A stretch of 64,000 nt of DNA from Deltaproteobacteria bacterium RIFCSPHIGHO2_02_FULL_44_16. Lineage in GTDB: Bacteria > UBA10199 > 2-02-FULL-44-16. Below the pieces are notes generated by a model. It was not told where the DNA came from and searched no databases. It was given only the letters and a program-made list of their open reading frames with translations. Shown in pieces: positions 45,758-55,416 of this stretch. Each line of letters starts with the position of its first letter. Position 1 is the first letter of the stretch. The stretch lies in NCBI GenBank assembly GCA_001798185.1, contig MGRM01000009.1:21745-85744 (forward strand), written 5' to 3'. The position numbers were made by a program, and so were the translations under genes.

Positions 45758-46540
45758 TTATTCTTTCGAAGCGCCTTTCCGCGGTTTATATAAAAAGAGA
45801 AACACAAGAAGTGGAGATCCTTTGAGACTTCGATAGGTATGAATTTCTTCTTGGGCAAAAAATTGTCGCATCGATTCATCCAAAAAAGACTCGCGAAGAT
45901 CCACTACCCGAAGTCCAACATGTTTACAAAGACGATAATAATCGGTGAGACCCGTAATGGGAGAAGCAAGGTCACGTAATCTTTTTTCACCACGCGACGC
46001 ATAAGGCCCATACGGATGAAAATCGATCAACACTCCTTGACCTCCAGGCCGAAGGACCCTTTCAATTTCTTTCAGGTGTTTTTGCACATCCCCTTGTGAG
46101 CTTGTCGCAAATCGAGCAGCAACATAATCGAAACGTTCGGAAGAAAAAGGTAACATCGAGGCAAGTCCTCGAATGAAAAATCCGCGAGAAACGTCTCCTT
46201 GTTTCAGCGATTCGCGTTGTTGATACTGCAGTCCGACAACGCGTTTGGCGCCAAGTTGTAAAAATCGTGGTAAAAATCGTGCTGGGCCTTCTGAAATTTC
46301 GAGCACATATTTTTCAGAAAGAGCGGGTATCGTATGGGTGAGAATTTTTTCTTCTCCGACTTCGAGAAGTTTCACGGTTCGCTCGGAGGAGAGTTGACTC
46401 TCAAGCGCAAGCAAGGGTTGCACTCCTCCTCGGGTTTCAACACGCACTTTTGCTTTTGCAAACAAGCGAATACCTCGCTCAATTGCAGTTCCGAAAAGAA
46501 TCATACATCGTCGCAAACCGTGTTCGAAGGAATCAGACAT
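45758..46540 (-). CDS. Class I SAM-dependent methyltransferase-like protein
   Basis: 260 residues from the ATG at 46540. Rossmann methyltransferase pattern: motif I as VLEISEGPARFLPRFLQLG (less usual than ExGxGxG), acidic motif II region, RFDYVAARFATSSQG, IERVLRPGGQGVLIDFHPYG. The C-terminal helical part (FLDESMRQFFAQEEI) may bind substrate. The target is unknown. The lost glycines of motif I leave SAM binding uncertain. A longer frame exists but would overlap the divergent pepA region; the MSDSFEH start is preferred. Confidence 0.7.
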   Translation of the reverse strand: MSDSFEHGLRRCMILFGTAIERGIRLFAKAKVRVETRGGVQPLLALESQLSSERTVKLLEVGEEKILTHTIPALSEKYVLEISEGPARFLPRFLQLGAKRVVGLQYQQRESLKQGDVSRGFFIRGLASMLPFSSERFDYVAARFATSSQGDVQKHLKEIERVLRPGGQGVLIDFHPYGPYASRGEKRLRDLASPITGLTDYYRLCKHVGLRVVDLRESFLDESMRQFFAQEEIHTYRSLKGSPLLVFLFLYKPRKGASKE

Positions 46541-46648
46541 AGAAGAAAGCGTAGCGAAAAGAGAGAAGCACCACAACTTCTTTATCACGCTGAAGCTGAT
46601 TTCGAGCGTAAGCGGATTGTCCGTCTTGACGAGAAAATCAAAACGGGT

Positions 46649-48163
46649 ATGAATCGCTGCATGAAACTTCAGATTTCGACAACAGAACTTCACAAGGCAG
46701 ATGTTGATCTCCTCGCTCTTGGATGTTTCGAAGCCTCCTCTTCCGAATCCATAACCCTTCAACGTCACGATGGCGGAGTGTTGTTGAACCGTCTTTTGGA
46801 TCAACACCTGGAAACATCTCTTCATGCACAAGGTTTTTTGGGAAAACTCGGAACCACCCGACTCTTTCCGACACTTGGAAAAATAAAAGCTCCTTCCATT
46901 TTAGTTCTTGGACTCGGTCCCAAAGAAAAATTCTCCATCCGAACGTTGAAACAGATCGGAGCAAAACTCGTGCGTGAAAGTGAAAAAATTCGCGCTCGTT
47001 CTCTTGCACTTGTCATCCAAGAACAAAACATCAATGGCTTTCATCCTGGAAGACGACTTTCCTCACTGATCGAAGGAATGATCTTAGGACATTATCGTTT
47101 CGAAACGTACAAAACGAAAAAAGAAATTTCATCGTTGAAAGAAATTTCTTTTTTAACTCCTCATCTTTCCGCTTCCCTACAACAAGCACTTCTCGAAGGA
47201 GAAGCTCTCGGGAAAGGAATGTGTTTTGCGCGGGATCTTATTAATGCTCCCGCAAATATATTGACACCCGAAGCATTTGTGACTGAAGCCATGAACATGG
47301 CAAAAGCGCATGGCATTGCCTGCACAGTTCTTACCGAAAAAGAGATCAAACAGGAAAAAATGGGGGCTCTTCTCGCGGTTGCAAGAGGGAGTGAACATCC
47401 GCCTCGATTTCTTCATCTTCGTTATCGTCCGAAAACAAAATCACGCATGAGCATTGCGCTCGTCGGAAAAGGAATTACTTTTGATACCGGAGGCATTTCC
47501 CTCAAAGAAGTTCAGGGCATGGAAAAGATGAAGTATGATGTCGGTGGTGCGGCAACTATTTTGGGTGCACTTCAAGCAATTTCCGTATTGAAAGCGCCGG
47601 TTGCGGTCGATGCTTACATCCCCCTTGCTGAAAACATGCCGGATGGAAAAGCCTTTCGACCCGGAGATATTCTGACAACACGCAGTGGGAAAACAGTGGA
47701 AATCATGACGACCGACGCTGAAGGACGACTCATTCTCGCCGACGCTCTTTCATACGCGACAGATCGGAAACCCGATTACATGATTGATCTCGGCACACTC
47801 ACCGGAGCTGCTGTCCAAGCACTGGGCTCCTTGTATGCAGGACTTTTTGGAAATGATGAAAAACTTCTGAAGAAACTGACGCAGAGTGCACAAGCAATAG
47901 GAGAATATGTGCATGTCATGCCACTGGAAGAAGAATATTTAAAAAGTCTGACCTCTGGTCCCGCAGACTTACGCAATAAAGGGAGCGCACCGCAAATGAC
48001 AACGTGCGCACTTTTCTTGCAACAATTTGTCGGAAATACAAAATGGGCTCATATTGATATGGCACCCTGCTGCGTTTCTGATGAAGAGACTTCCCTCGTT
48101 CAAAAAAACATGGCAACCGGAGCGATGGTTTCCACCCTCACCCATTTTCTTTGTTCATTTTAA
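46649..48163 (+). CDS. pepA: Leucyl aminopeptidase PepA (M17)
   Basis: 504 residues from ATG 46649 (500 from ATG 46661), matching E. coli PepA (503). The catalytic C-terminal domain has metal/active motifs: LVGKGITFDTGGISLK, KYDVGGAATILGAL, MTTDAEGRLILADAL (canonical NTDAEGRL) and the LGTLTGAAVQALG loop. The N-terminal macro-like domain is present. It is a cytoplasmic two-metal aminopeptidase that removes N-terminal residues from peptides. The frame is open further upstream, but that part is antisense to the divergent methyltransferase. Confidence 0.93.
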   Translation: MNRCMKLQISTTELHKADVDLLALGCFEASSSESITLQRHDGGVLLNRLLDQHLETSLHAQGFLGKLGTTRLFPTLGKIKAPSILVLGLGPKEKFSIRTLKQIGAKLVRESEKIRARSLALVIQEQNINGFHPGRRLSSLIEGMILGHYRFETYKTKKEISSLKEISFLTPHLSASLQQALLEGEALGKGMCFARDLINAPANILTPEAFVTEAMNMAKAHGIACTVLTEKEIKQEKMGALLAVARGSEHPPRFLHLRYRPKTKSRMSIALVGKGITFDTGGISLKEVQGMEKMKYDVGGAATILGALQAISVLKAPVAVDAYIPLAENMPDGKAFRPGDILTTRSGKTVEIMTTDAEGRLILADALSYATDRKPDYMIDLGTLTGAAVQALGSLYAGLFGNDEKLLKKLTQSAQAIGEYVHVMPLEEEYLKSLTSGPADLRNKGSAPQMTTCALFLQQFVGNTKWAHIDMAPCCVSDEETSLVQKNMATGAMVSTLTHFLCSF

Positions 48164-48379
48164 TTAAATTCGTTTTTTGGAAGAGGCTAACGACGAAGAA
48201 GATGATGGTGTGGTTCTCCCCTCATTTATCAGCGCAAGTTCTCGTTTGAGATCTAAAGGATCGCGCAAAAACTCATCAAATTTCTTCGGTTCATTTTTCG
48301 GACGCACGTGGTCAAAAACCTGACAGTTCTCCCCATTGAGGCAAGACGTATAAACAGATGTACGTGGAATAGCAGACAT
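48164..48379 (-). CDS. Small protein of unknown function
   Basis: 71 residues (MSAIPRTSVYTSCLNGEN...), charged, with a Ser-run (TTPSSSSSLASSKKRI) at the end. GGAGAGG lies 7 bases before this ATG, which supports translation; an upstream in-frame start has no such site. I recognise no family. It is convergent with pepA (adjacent stops) and divergent from the HExxH gene. Confidence 0.5.
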   Translation of the reverse strand: MSAIPRTSVYTSCLNGENCQVFDHVRPKNEPKKFDEFLRDPLDLKRELALINEGRTTPSSSSSLASSKKRI

Positions 48380-48536
48380 AAACCCTTTCCTCTCCATCTT
48401 TATTATCGCCATCATTATATGCAGAAGTTGCGGAGAAGGGAGAAATTTTATAACTCATTGAAATTAAATGTGAATTAAACAACAACTTCTCCTCTCGCAT
48501 TGCCGATAATGAAATGAGCCTCATCATGGAGAATCT

Positions 48537-49988
48537 ATGGGCGATGTCAAGCCATTGTTATCTTTAAAACAACCAGCAGAAGTTGATCGTGCTCTTCTTC
48601 AACTCGCCTCTGTTGTGGATGATCAAAACATACTTCAGGAAGTCGATATTCAGGCAGCTTTATTCGTTCCTCACCATCCTCTGCATGAAAAAGTGATTGC
48701 TTCCTTTCAACTTGATTCCCTGAAACCACTTGCGCTTCAATTTGAACAGATTGAAAAACTTCTGGAAAAAAGACGCGAACGAGCAGAAACGCTTTCGAGT
48801 CTTGAAAAACATTTTGCGTCACTAAAGGAGCCAAATCTTCAATCGATACTTCAAGCTTGGGTCGATTATTATGACGAACAGGACATCCCTCCATCTCAAC
48901 TTTTGGAATATGTGAAATCACCTTCCATTCAATCTCATACGTTACAGGGACAAATATATGGCATGGCAGTGTATGCTCTCACTGATGTCGCTGTTGAAAA
49001 AAAGCATACAGAGTCCTCAAAAGGAAATAGTTTAAAAGATGCGTTACGTCGAGGCATTGTGAAAGTGGCATTGTATACTCCAGATTCCAACACAAAGGCA
49101 GGAGAGACAGCCTATTACGATCCTTCAGGAGATAGTTTTTTCTTCAATACAGAAGTACATTCCTTTCAAAAACTCTTTCCAGAAAATGCGCAATTTCAGA
49201 ACGTCGTCTTTCATGAATCTGAACATGCTCTGCAGGATTCTCAACGATCATCACACTCTTATGTCGATGGAGAAATAGACGCTTACCTACAAGCAGAAAT
49301 GGTGGGTTTTGCTCAAAAAGGATGGGAAAATGTTAAGGAACAGGAACTCATTCAAACACGAGACACACTCAAGCATGCGCACCGTCAAAGGGTAGAAAGA
49401 TTATTTACAGCCCTCTCTCGAACTGACACGCAACATTTAACGGACAAAGAAATTAGAGACTGGTTTATAGATGTTGCAGATGAATCAAACTATGCTCTCG
49501 AAATACCTCTTCTTGCTTTTTATAAATACCATCGTCATTCCTCCTATGTCTCACTTCGAGAACAAGCCCGAAGCGCTTACGTAAAATACAACTTTCTTGT
49601 TAATCTGAGGATGCAAATAAATACCATAGTTTCAAATCCACAATGGAAAAGAATGACACCGCATATAGCGGCTTTACTTAAGGATCAATTTTTTGATAAA
49701 AATCTTTTGCCCCTTCATCCTTCACAAATAAGTGTCATGCAAACACTGACCAATACGGATCTTATTCGAATTGGAAAAAATCTTCCGGAATCGAACTATA
49801 TGAGTATAGACCAAAGTCACCATTATTATTTCGGCTTTGCTTTTACATTCCTTGCTCTTTGTGAAGCTGATCCCGATATTGCCTACCGTTATCTCCATGA
49901 AAATCTTTTCCCCATACTTTATGGAAAATATTATGATTGGGATGTTCCAAAAGAGAAGACGGCTTGGAATGGATGGGGTCCCTCATAA
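48537..49988 (+). CDS. Unknown protein with zinc-protease-like HExxH motif
   Basis: 483 residues, no signal peptide. The motif FHESEHALQDSQ with a downstream DGEIDAYLQAE (Glu 25-30 residues later) is the layout of a gluzincin-type metallopeptidase (HExxH ... E). Just before it, AYYDPSGDSFFFN looks like a substrate-side beta edge. The remainder is helical with many aromatic residues (KYHRHSSYVSL, YYFGFAFTFLAL). GGAGAATCT precedes the ATG. I recognise no named family; a protease or a peptidase-fold toxin/regulator are both possible. The gene stands before tmk with a 42-base gap. Confidence 0.7.
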   Translation: MGDVKPLLSLKQPAEVDRALLQLASVVDDQNILQEVDIQAALFVPHHPLHEKVIASFQLDSLKPLALQFEQIEKLLEKRRERAETLSSLEKHFASLKEPNLQSILQAWVDYYDEQDIPPSQLLEYVKSPSIQSHTLQGQIYGMAVYALTDVAVEKKHTESSKGNSLKDALRRGIVKVALYTPDSNTKAGETAYYDPSGDSFFFNTEVHSFQKLFPENAQFQNVVFHESEHALQDSQRSSHSYVDGEIDAYLQAEMVGFAQKGWENVKEQELIQTRDTLKHAHRQRVERLFTALSRTDTQHLTDKEIRDWFIDVADESNYALEIPLLAFYKYHRHSSYVSLREQARSAYVKYNFLVNLRMQINTIVSNPQWKRMTPHIAALLKDQFFDKNLLPLHPSQISVMQTLTNTDLIRIGKNLPESNYMSIDQSHHYYFGFAFTFLALCEADPDIAYRYLHENLFPILYGKYYDWDVPKEKTAWNGWGPS

Positions 49989-50030
49989 GTCTATTGCCAA
50001 CCCCTCTTTTTGCTGACAAGACCCATTTCT

Positions 50031-50687
50031 ATGAAAGGAACTTTTATCACCTTTGAAGGCATTGAAGGCTCGGGGAAATCGACCCACCTTGAACTCGCAG
50101 GCCAAGCTCTTGCTGCTCGGAAATATGATGTTCTGTTAACACGCGAACCTGGTGGAACGCCTGTCGGCGATTCTCTTCGCCGGATTTTACTTGATCCACA
50201 GAATCACAATATGGATCCCACAACAGAACTTTTCCTGTATGCAGCAGCACGACGGCAACATATTGCACAAGTGATTGGACCTGCACTGAAACGAGAAAAA
50301 ATTATTTTATGCGATCGTTATGTCGATGCAACAACCGCATATCAGGGAAGCGCACGCGATCTTCCCGAAAAACTTCTCCGCGAACTCAACCATATTGCCA
50401 CCGAAGGTCTCATGCCATCACTTACGCTGCTCTTTGATTGCACGGTTGAGGTAGGATTAACACGTGCAAGAAAACGAAATCAGCAGGAAACCCTGAAAGG
50501 GCAAGATCGATTTGAACGAGAAGCGTTCTCATTTCATGAAAAAGTTCGAAGTCGCTATCTCTCGCTCGCGAAAGCAGATCCCCAGCGAATTAAAATCATT
50601 GATACCACACACCAAAACGTGCACGACATTCATGCCATCGTGATGAAGGAAATTCTTGCCCATGTGGGAACGCATTCTCGGACATAA
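50031..50687 (+). CDS. tmk: Thymidylate kinase
   Basis: 218 residues. P-loop FEGIEGSGKSTHLEL, TREPGGTPVGDSLRRIL (DRX-like TREPGG is dTMP-kinase specific), CDRYVDATTAYQG and the LID region. It phosphorylates dTMP to dTDP for DNA synthesis. Overlaps holB by 26 bases; tmk-holB-ricT-metG is a conserved order in many bacteria. Confidence 0.96.
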   Translation: MKGTFITFEGIEGSGKSTHLELAGQALAARKYDVLLTREPGGTPVGDSLRRILLDPQNHNMDPTTELFLYAAARRQHIAQVIGPALKREKIILCDRYVDATTAYQGSARDLPEKLLRELNHIATEGLMPSLTLLFDCTVEVGLTRARKRNQQETLKGQDRFEREAFSFHEKVRSRYLSLAKADPQRIKIIDTTHQNVHDIHAIVMKEILAHVGTHSRT

Positions 50688-51555
50688 ACAGCAGCTCGCG
50701 CTGCTTCAAAAAACGCTTGCAGAAAATATCTTTCCTCATGCCTCTCTTTTTGCAGGGCCACGTGGGGTTGGAAAATTTCTCACGGCAACCATCACCGCTT
50801 CAGCATTGTTCTGCATGCAGGAAACAAAACCTTGTGGAACATGCCTTGCTTGTCGAAAAATTGCAGAAAAAAATCATCCTGATGTTTTTTTTCTTGTTGC
50901 TGAAAATGAAACCGTCAAGATTGATCAGATTCGCACGCTTACGAGCAGCCTCCATTATCATCCTCTTGAGGGAGAATATAAACTCGTTCTTATTGATGAC
51001 GCCGACTGTATGACAGAAGGAGCAGCCAATGCTCTTCTCAAAACCCTCGAAGAACCTCCTCCAAATACACATTTCATTTTAGTTTCAGCTCATCCACATC
51101 GAGTCCTTCCTACCATTCGTTCGCGATGCCAACGTGTTTCGTTTCAGCCCCTCTCTCCTTCGATCATCGAACAGTTTTTGCAAGAGACTCAAAACTATAA
51201 TTCTGAAGAAGCGAAACGTATCGCTCGCCTTTCACAAGGGAGTCTCGGTTTAGCGCTTCAACTGACACCACCTTTGATTGCGGATACGCTCGATCGATTT
51301 GCTTTCTTGGTTCATCAAGGAAACGCAGCCGATGTCATGGCCACAAGTGAAGAGTGGTCACGAGCCGAAGAGAAAACTCCCCTTCTGCTGGAGATCCTTT
51401 CTCTCTGGTATCATGAGCAATTTCTTCTTCATCCAGAGCGTCGAAAATATGAAGAGGGGTTTTTTCATATTCACCGGGCAAAACGCGCATTGGAAACAAC
51501 CGCAAATAAACAGTTGCTGTTCGAGCAGCTCTTGTTTAGCTTGACGACCTTATGA
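50662..51555 (+). CDS. holB: DNA polymerase III delta-prime subunit
   Basis: 297 residues. AAA+ clamp-loader fold: FAGPRGVGKFLTA (P-loop), a four-Cys zinc module (CGTCLACRKIAE with an upstream Cys), LIDDADCMTEGAANALLKTL (SSNALLK-like sensor) and RSRCQRVSF. It is the structural subunit of the clamp loader. The ATG has AAGGAA about 10 bases upstream. Confidence 0.92.
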   Translation: MWERILGHKQQLALLQKTLAENIFPHASLFAGPRGVGKFLTATITASALFCMQETKPCGTCLACRKIAEKNHPDVFFLVAENETVKIDQIRTLTSSLHYHPLEGEYKLVLIDDADCMTEGAANALLKTLEEPPPNTHFILVSAHPHRVLPTIRSRCQRVSFQPLSPSIIEQFLQETQNYNSEEAKRIARLSQGSLGLALQLTPPLIADTLDRFAFLVHQGNAADVMATSEEWSRAEEKTPLLLEILSLWYHEQFLLHPERRKYEEGFFHIHRAKRALETTANKQLLFEQLLFSLTTL

Positions 51556-52601
51556 CACTTCCAGCTCAAAAACAGGAATCTTCTCTTTATCATGTGGGCA
51601 TTCAATATCGGATTGCGAGCACGATTTTTCAGGCAGCGACACGCGATGCCACCCTTCGTCTGGGAGAACGGGTCAGCAGCGGTGAAGGACGAAATATGCA
51701 GTTAGCAACTATTATTACGACGCCTACAGAACATTCTCCTCAAGATACAAACCTTCCCACTGTTCGCCGTGCAACAGCGCAAGAAATTGAGCATGAAAAC
51801 GTACGACGCGAACAAGCGCTTCTTCATTTCAATACCTGTAAGGAAAAAATTAAAGAGCGCGCACTTCCGATGAAACTCACGGATGCGGAAATTACCGAAG
51901 GTGAAAGCAAAATTATTTTTACTTTTTCCGCAGAAGACCGTGTCGATTTTAGAAGCTTTGTCAAAGAACTTTCAAATTTACTTCGACTCCGAGTTGAAAT
52001 GCGTCACATCGGTTCTCGGGACGAAGCCAAGTATCGAGGCTGTTTAGGAGCATGCGGCCAAGTCACCACATGTTGCTCTACTTTCTTACGCCAATTTCGT
52101 TCTATCTCCATCGGCATGGCAAAAGTACAGGGGCTCGCTCCCAATCCACAAAAACTGACAGGACTCTGTGGAAAATTAAAATGTTGTCTCTCCTACGAAA
52201 GCGAGCTCTATGCTGAGAGTCGCAAAGGTCTTTTGAAACTTGGCAATGTTGTCCACTCGCCAAAAGGAGTGGGAAGAATTTTTAGTATCGACATTCTTCG
52301 ACATGTCTACAGTATCAAACTGGATGAGGGTGGAGTCGAACGATTTCGTGTCGATGAGTGCACAAAGCTTTCGCATACTGAGGTAACGGAACGGGACGAA
52401 CGTTTTGAACAAAAGCATAAAGGCGAACGTGAACGAACTGATGAAAGTCGAAAACATTCCGAAATGAAACAGTCATTGATTCGTAGCGCACGCGAACGGC
52501 AAAAAGTTCAGGATCGCATAGAAAGCTCGACCTCTTCAAATACTCCAGCCGAAAAATCTCGAAGACATCGAGGAAGAAGACATGCCCCGCAAAAGTCGTA
52601 A
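51552..52601 (+). CDS. ricT: PSP1-domain protein, RicT/YaaT family
   Basis: 349 residues. The PSP1 core has the characteristic cysteines: AKYRGCLGACGQVTTCC, GLCGKLKCCLSYE, with RVEMRHIGSRDEAK before it and LGNVVHSPKGVGRIF after. In Bacillus, RicT with RicA and RicF binds iron-sulfur clusters and guides RNase Y mRNA processing; in this lineage the role is unproven. The charged C-terminal tail (KHKGERERTDESRKH) is probably disordered. ATGA overlap with holB. Confidence 0.88.
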   Translation: MTLPAQKQESSLYHVGIQYRIASTIFQAATRDATLRLGERVSSGEGRNMQLATIITTPTEHSPQDTNLPTVRRATAQEIEHENVRREQALLHFNTCKEKIKERALPMKLTDAEITEGESKIIFTFSAEDRVDFRSFVKELSNLLRLRVEMRHIGSRDEAKYRGCLGACGQVTTCCSTFLRQFRSISIGMAKVQGLAPNPQKLTGLCGKLKCCLSYESELYAESRKGLLKLGNVVHSPKGVGRIFSIDILRHVYSIKLDEGGVERFRVDECTKLSHTEVTERDERFEQKHKGERERTDESRKHSEMKQSLIRSARERQKVQDRIESSTSSNTPAEKSRRHRGRRHAPQKS

Positions 52602-54654
52602 AACCTTCTATATCACAACCGCCATTGATTATGTGAACAGTATCCCCCACATCGGAACGGCGTATGAAAAAATTGGTGCTGATGTACTTGCACGATGGCA
52701 CCGTTTATGTGGCGACGAGGTCCATTTCCAAATGGGAAATGATGAACATTCCATTAATGTGCAACGTGCCGCAGAGAAAGCAGCTCTCACTCCAAAGCAG
52801 TACTGCGATCAGATGCGTGTGAAGTTTGAAGGAGTGTGGAAAAAATTGAATATTTCCTATGATGGATTTATCCAAACTTCAGAAAAACATCATGAACAGG
52901 GAGTACAAAAACTTTTTCAGAAAATTTTTGAGAATGGAGATATTTATAAAAAACCCTATGAAGGCTGGTACTGCGAATCATGTGAAGCCTTCTATACTGA
53001 AAAAGATATTGTTGATGGAATGTGTCCGAATCACAAAACCAAACCAAAATGGCTCAAAGAGGAAAATTATTTTTTTAAACTTTCAAACTACACAAAACCT
53101 CTTTTAAAACATATTGAAAACCATCCCGAATTCGTTCAGCCAGAAATGCGCCGCAACGAGATTCTTTCTCTCTTGCGAGAAGGGCTGGAAGATATTTCTG
53201 TTTCCCGTTCAACCTTTGATTGGGGCATTCAACTTCCCAATGATCCGAAGCACGTCGTCTATGTCTGGTTTGACGCCTTAATAAACTACATTACAGCAGT
53301 TGGTTATGGCTCCGAAGAAACAGAAAAAAAGCGCAGCTTCAAGAAATGGTGGCCTCAAGACGGTCAAGTTAAAAGTGAACAACCCTATGTCATGCACGTT
53401 ATCGGAAAAGACATCACTCGCTTTCACTGCGTGATTTGGCCAGCGATGCTCATGAGCGCTGAAATTGAACTTCCTCAAAACGTCTTTGGTCACGGCTTTG
53501 TTTCGTTCAAGGGTGAAAAGATGAGCAAAAGTTTAGGAAATGTCGTTACACCCCTTGATGTCATCGACAAATATGGCGCTGATCCTCTTCGCTACTATCT
53601 TTTACGTGAAGGAAGTTTTGGTCACGACAGTGATTTCACATGGGAGAATTTTATCAATCGCTATAACGGCGATCTTGCAAATGGATTGGGGAATTTGGTG
53701 AGCAGAACGATTGGAATGGTCATAAAATTCCAAAATGGAAAAGTTTCTCTTCCCGATTCGATCAGAAAAGATGAACAACAATTTCATCAAACAATCGGAA
53801 ATCTTCCGATGCGCGCGCAAGCACAAATTGATTCTGACAATTTAGCAAACAAAGGCGATATTCAGTTCCATATTGCTCTTCAAATGATCTGGTACGCAAT
53901 GTCAGAAACTGATAAGTACATTAATGATCAAAAACCTTGGGTGCTTGCTAAAGAAGGTAAAACAACTGAAGTAAATATTGTTCTTTACCATGTTCTCGAT
54001 AGTTTGCGGATGATCACTCCACTTCTTTTTCCATTTATGCCAACGACGGCTGAAAAAATATGGAGCGCGCTTGGTTTCGCCGAACAGGAGTCGATTCAGC
54101 AGGCATTCACAAACAAACCAAATTATGAGTGGGGACAATTTCAAAGAACTCTCGTAAAAAATGAGGCGGCGCTCTTCCCACGAATTGAGGACGAGACAGC
54201 GGCGAAGAGCTTGTCAAGCGCCGCTGTGCAGACCATCATCAGCACGGACCAACTGGACCGCGCGCGTGATGGTCAAGCAGACAGGCGCGACAACACAAAA
54301 GCGAATACCGAAATGAAAGGACCACAGATGGAACTCATCGATATAACCGATTTTGCAAAAATCGATCTCCGCGTGGCAGAAATTCTGACGGCTGAAAAAA
54401 TTGAGGGGGCTGATCGACTTTTAAAACTTCGAGTCTCTTTTGGAAACGAAGAACGACAAATCGTGGCAGGAATTGCGCAGTATTATCAACCAACCGACCT
54501 CATCGGAAAAAAAATTGTGATTGTTGCCAACTTGAAACCAGCGAAGCTGCGCGGCATCGAATCCCAAGGGATGCTTCTTGCGGCATCTGATGATCAAACC
54601 GTTTCCATTCTCACACCTTTTAAAGAAGTTACGGTTGGATCAAAGGTGAAGTGA
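52582..54654 (+). CDS. metG: Methionyl-tRNA synthetase
   Basis: 690 residues. Class I signatures: YVNSIPHIGTAYEK (HIGH-like) and GEKMSKSLGNVV. A zinc knuckle (CESCEAFY ... CPNH), anticodon-binding helices and a C-terminal EMAPII/Trbp111 tRNA-binding domain (DFAKIDLRVAEILTAEKIEGADRL, GIAQYYQPTDLIGKKIVIVANL). It charges tRNA-Met. AGGAAGAAG precedes the ATG. The linker at ~residues 540-580 holds an in-frame palindromic insert. Confidence 0.96.
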   Translation: MPRKSRKTFYITTAIDYVNSIPHIGTAYEKIGADVLARWHRLCGDEVHFQMGNDEHSINVQRAAEKAALTPKQYCDQMRVKFEGVWKKLNISYDGFIQTSEKHHEQGVQKLFQKIFENGDIYKKPYEGWYCESCEAFYTEKDIVDGMCPNHKTKPKWLKEENYFFKLSNYTKPLLKHIENHPEFVQPEMRRNEILSLLREGLEDISVSRSTFDWGIQLPNDPKHVVYVWFDALINYITAVGYGSEETEKKRSFKKWWPQDGQVKSEQPYVMHVIGKDITRFHCVIWPAMLMSAEIELPQNVFGHGFVSFKGEKMSKSLGNVVTPLDVIDKYGADPLRYYLLREGSFGHDSDFTWENFINRYNGDLANGLGNLVSRTIGMVIKFQNGKVSLPDSIRKDEQQFHQTIGNLPMRAQAQIDSDNLANKGDIQFHIALQMIWYAMSETDKYINDQKPWVLAKEGKTTEVNIVLYHVLDSLRMITPLLFPFMPTTAEKIWSALGFAEQESIQQAFTNKPNYEWGQFQRTLVKNEAALFPRIEDETAAKSLSSAAVQTIISTDQLDRARDGQADRRDNTKANTEMKGPQMELIDITDFAKIDLRVAEILTAEKIEGADRLLKLRVSFGNEERQIVAGIAQYYQPTDLIGKKIVIVANLKPAKLRGIESQGMLLAASDDQTVSILTPFKEVTVGSKVK
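54211..54293. repeat. Imperfect palindrome inserted in frame in the metG linker
   Basis: Arms TTGTC ... GACCATCA (54211-54238) and TGATGGTC ... GACAA (54267-54293) are imperfect reverse complements around a G+C-rich centre. It encodes a low-complexity part of the linker (VQTIISTDQLDRARDGQADR) between the anticodon-binding and tRNA-binding domains. Confidence 0.55.
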
Positions 54655-54670
54655 CATCCATATTTTCCGT

Positions 54671-55255
54671 TTAATCGAGCGCAACCTTATACTGAATGCC
54701 TGCCTGCGAACGATATCCGGAAGGAATAATTGCTCCCTCCCAGGAAATCCCAATTCCTTGCAACCATCGATTGCTTCCTCCCAACAATAATCCCATACGA
54801 ACAAAACCATCAGGAACAAGACGATGCATTTGAGGAAGGGGAAGTAGAGCTGGATATTCATTGGCATCTAGTACCGTTGGAAGTTGTCCTAAAGAAACAC
54901 CACCAGCCAATGTCACATGTTCAAATAGATTTAATGAGAGAGCCATAGAAACACCAACACCAACATCATTGTCAAAAACCGGCCCTGCTATTGCACTGCG
55001 TTCTGGTTCATTCAGATTATTAAAAAGTTGGGTTCGTTTCACTTCATGATGCAAAAAAGAAAAAGAAATACCTCCTTCAAGAGCAAGAAAAAAAGAAGCA
55101 TCGTCAATCAAACGATATTCCAAGCTTTCCGTAAGACGCAATCCCTGACCACTTGCTTCGTCAATAAAGAATCGAGTATCAGTTAAACTCGGATATTTTC
55201 TTTCGAAGACAGTATTCAAATAATCGACTCGGGTGGTAAACGCAAAATTTGTCAT
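54671..55255 (-). CDS. Unknown beta-rich protein
   Basis: 194 residues with alternating hydrophobic strands (FFLALEGGISFSFLHHEV, VGVGVSMALSLNLFEHVTLAGGVSLG, FVRMGLLLGGSNRWLQGIGISWEG), which suggests an outer-membrane barrel or a beta sandwich. No signal peptide is visible, so the barrel idea is weak. GAGGAGG is 6 bases before the ATG. Not recognised. Confidence 0.5.
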   Translation of the reverse strand: MTNFAFTTRVDYLNTVFERKYPSLTDTRFFIDEASGQGLRLTESLEYRLIDDASFFLALEGGISFSFLHHEVKRTQLFNNLNEPERSAIAGPVFDNDVGVGVSMALSLNLFEHVTLAGGVSLGQLPTVLDANEYPALLPLPQMHRLVPDGFVRMGLLLGGSNRWLQGIGISWEGAIIPSGYRSQAGIQYKVALD

Positions 55256-55416
55256 GACAAACCTCCTCTGTCAAAGATGCTCACCTTTTTATTATCGTTC
55301 ATCGAGAGAAACTGTTGCTTGTACAAGAAAAAAACTATCATTTGTATTGTTGAAATTTCATCAATTGTACTGCAAAACTTACAACCATTTGGATTCAAAG
55401 GGAAATTGAAGAGGTT

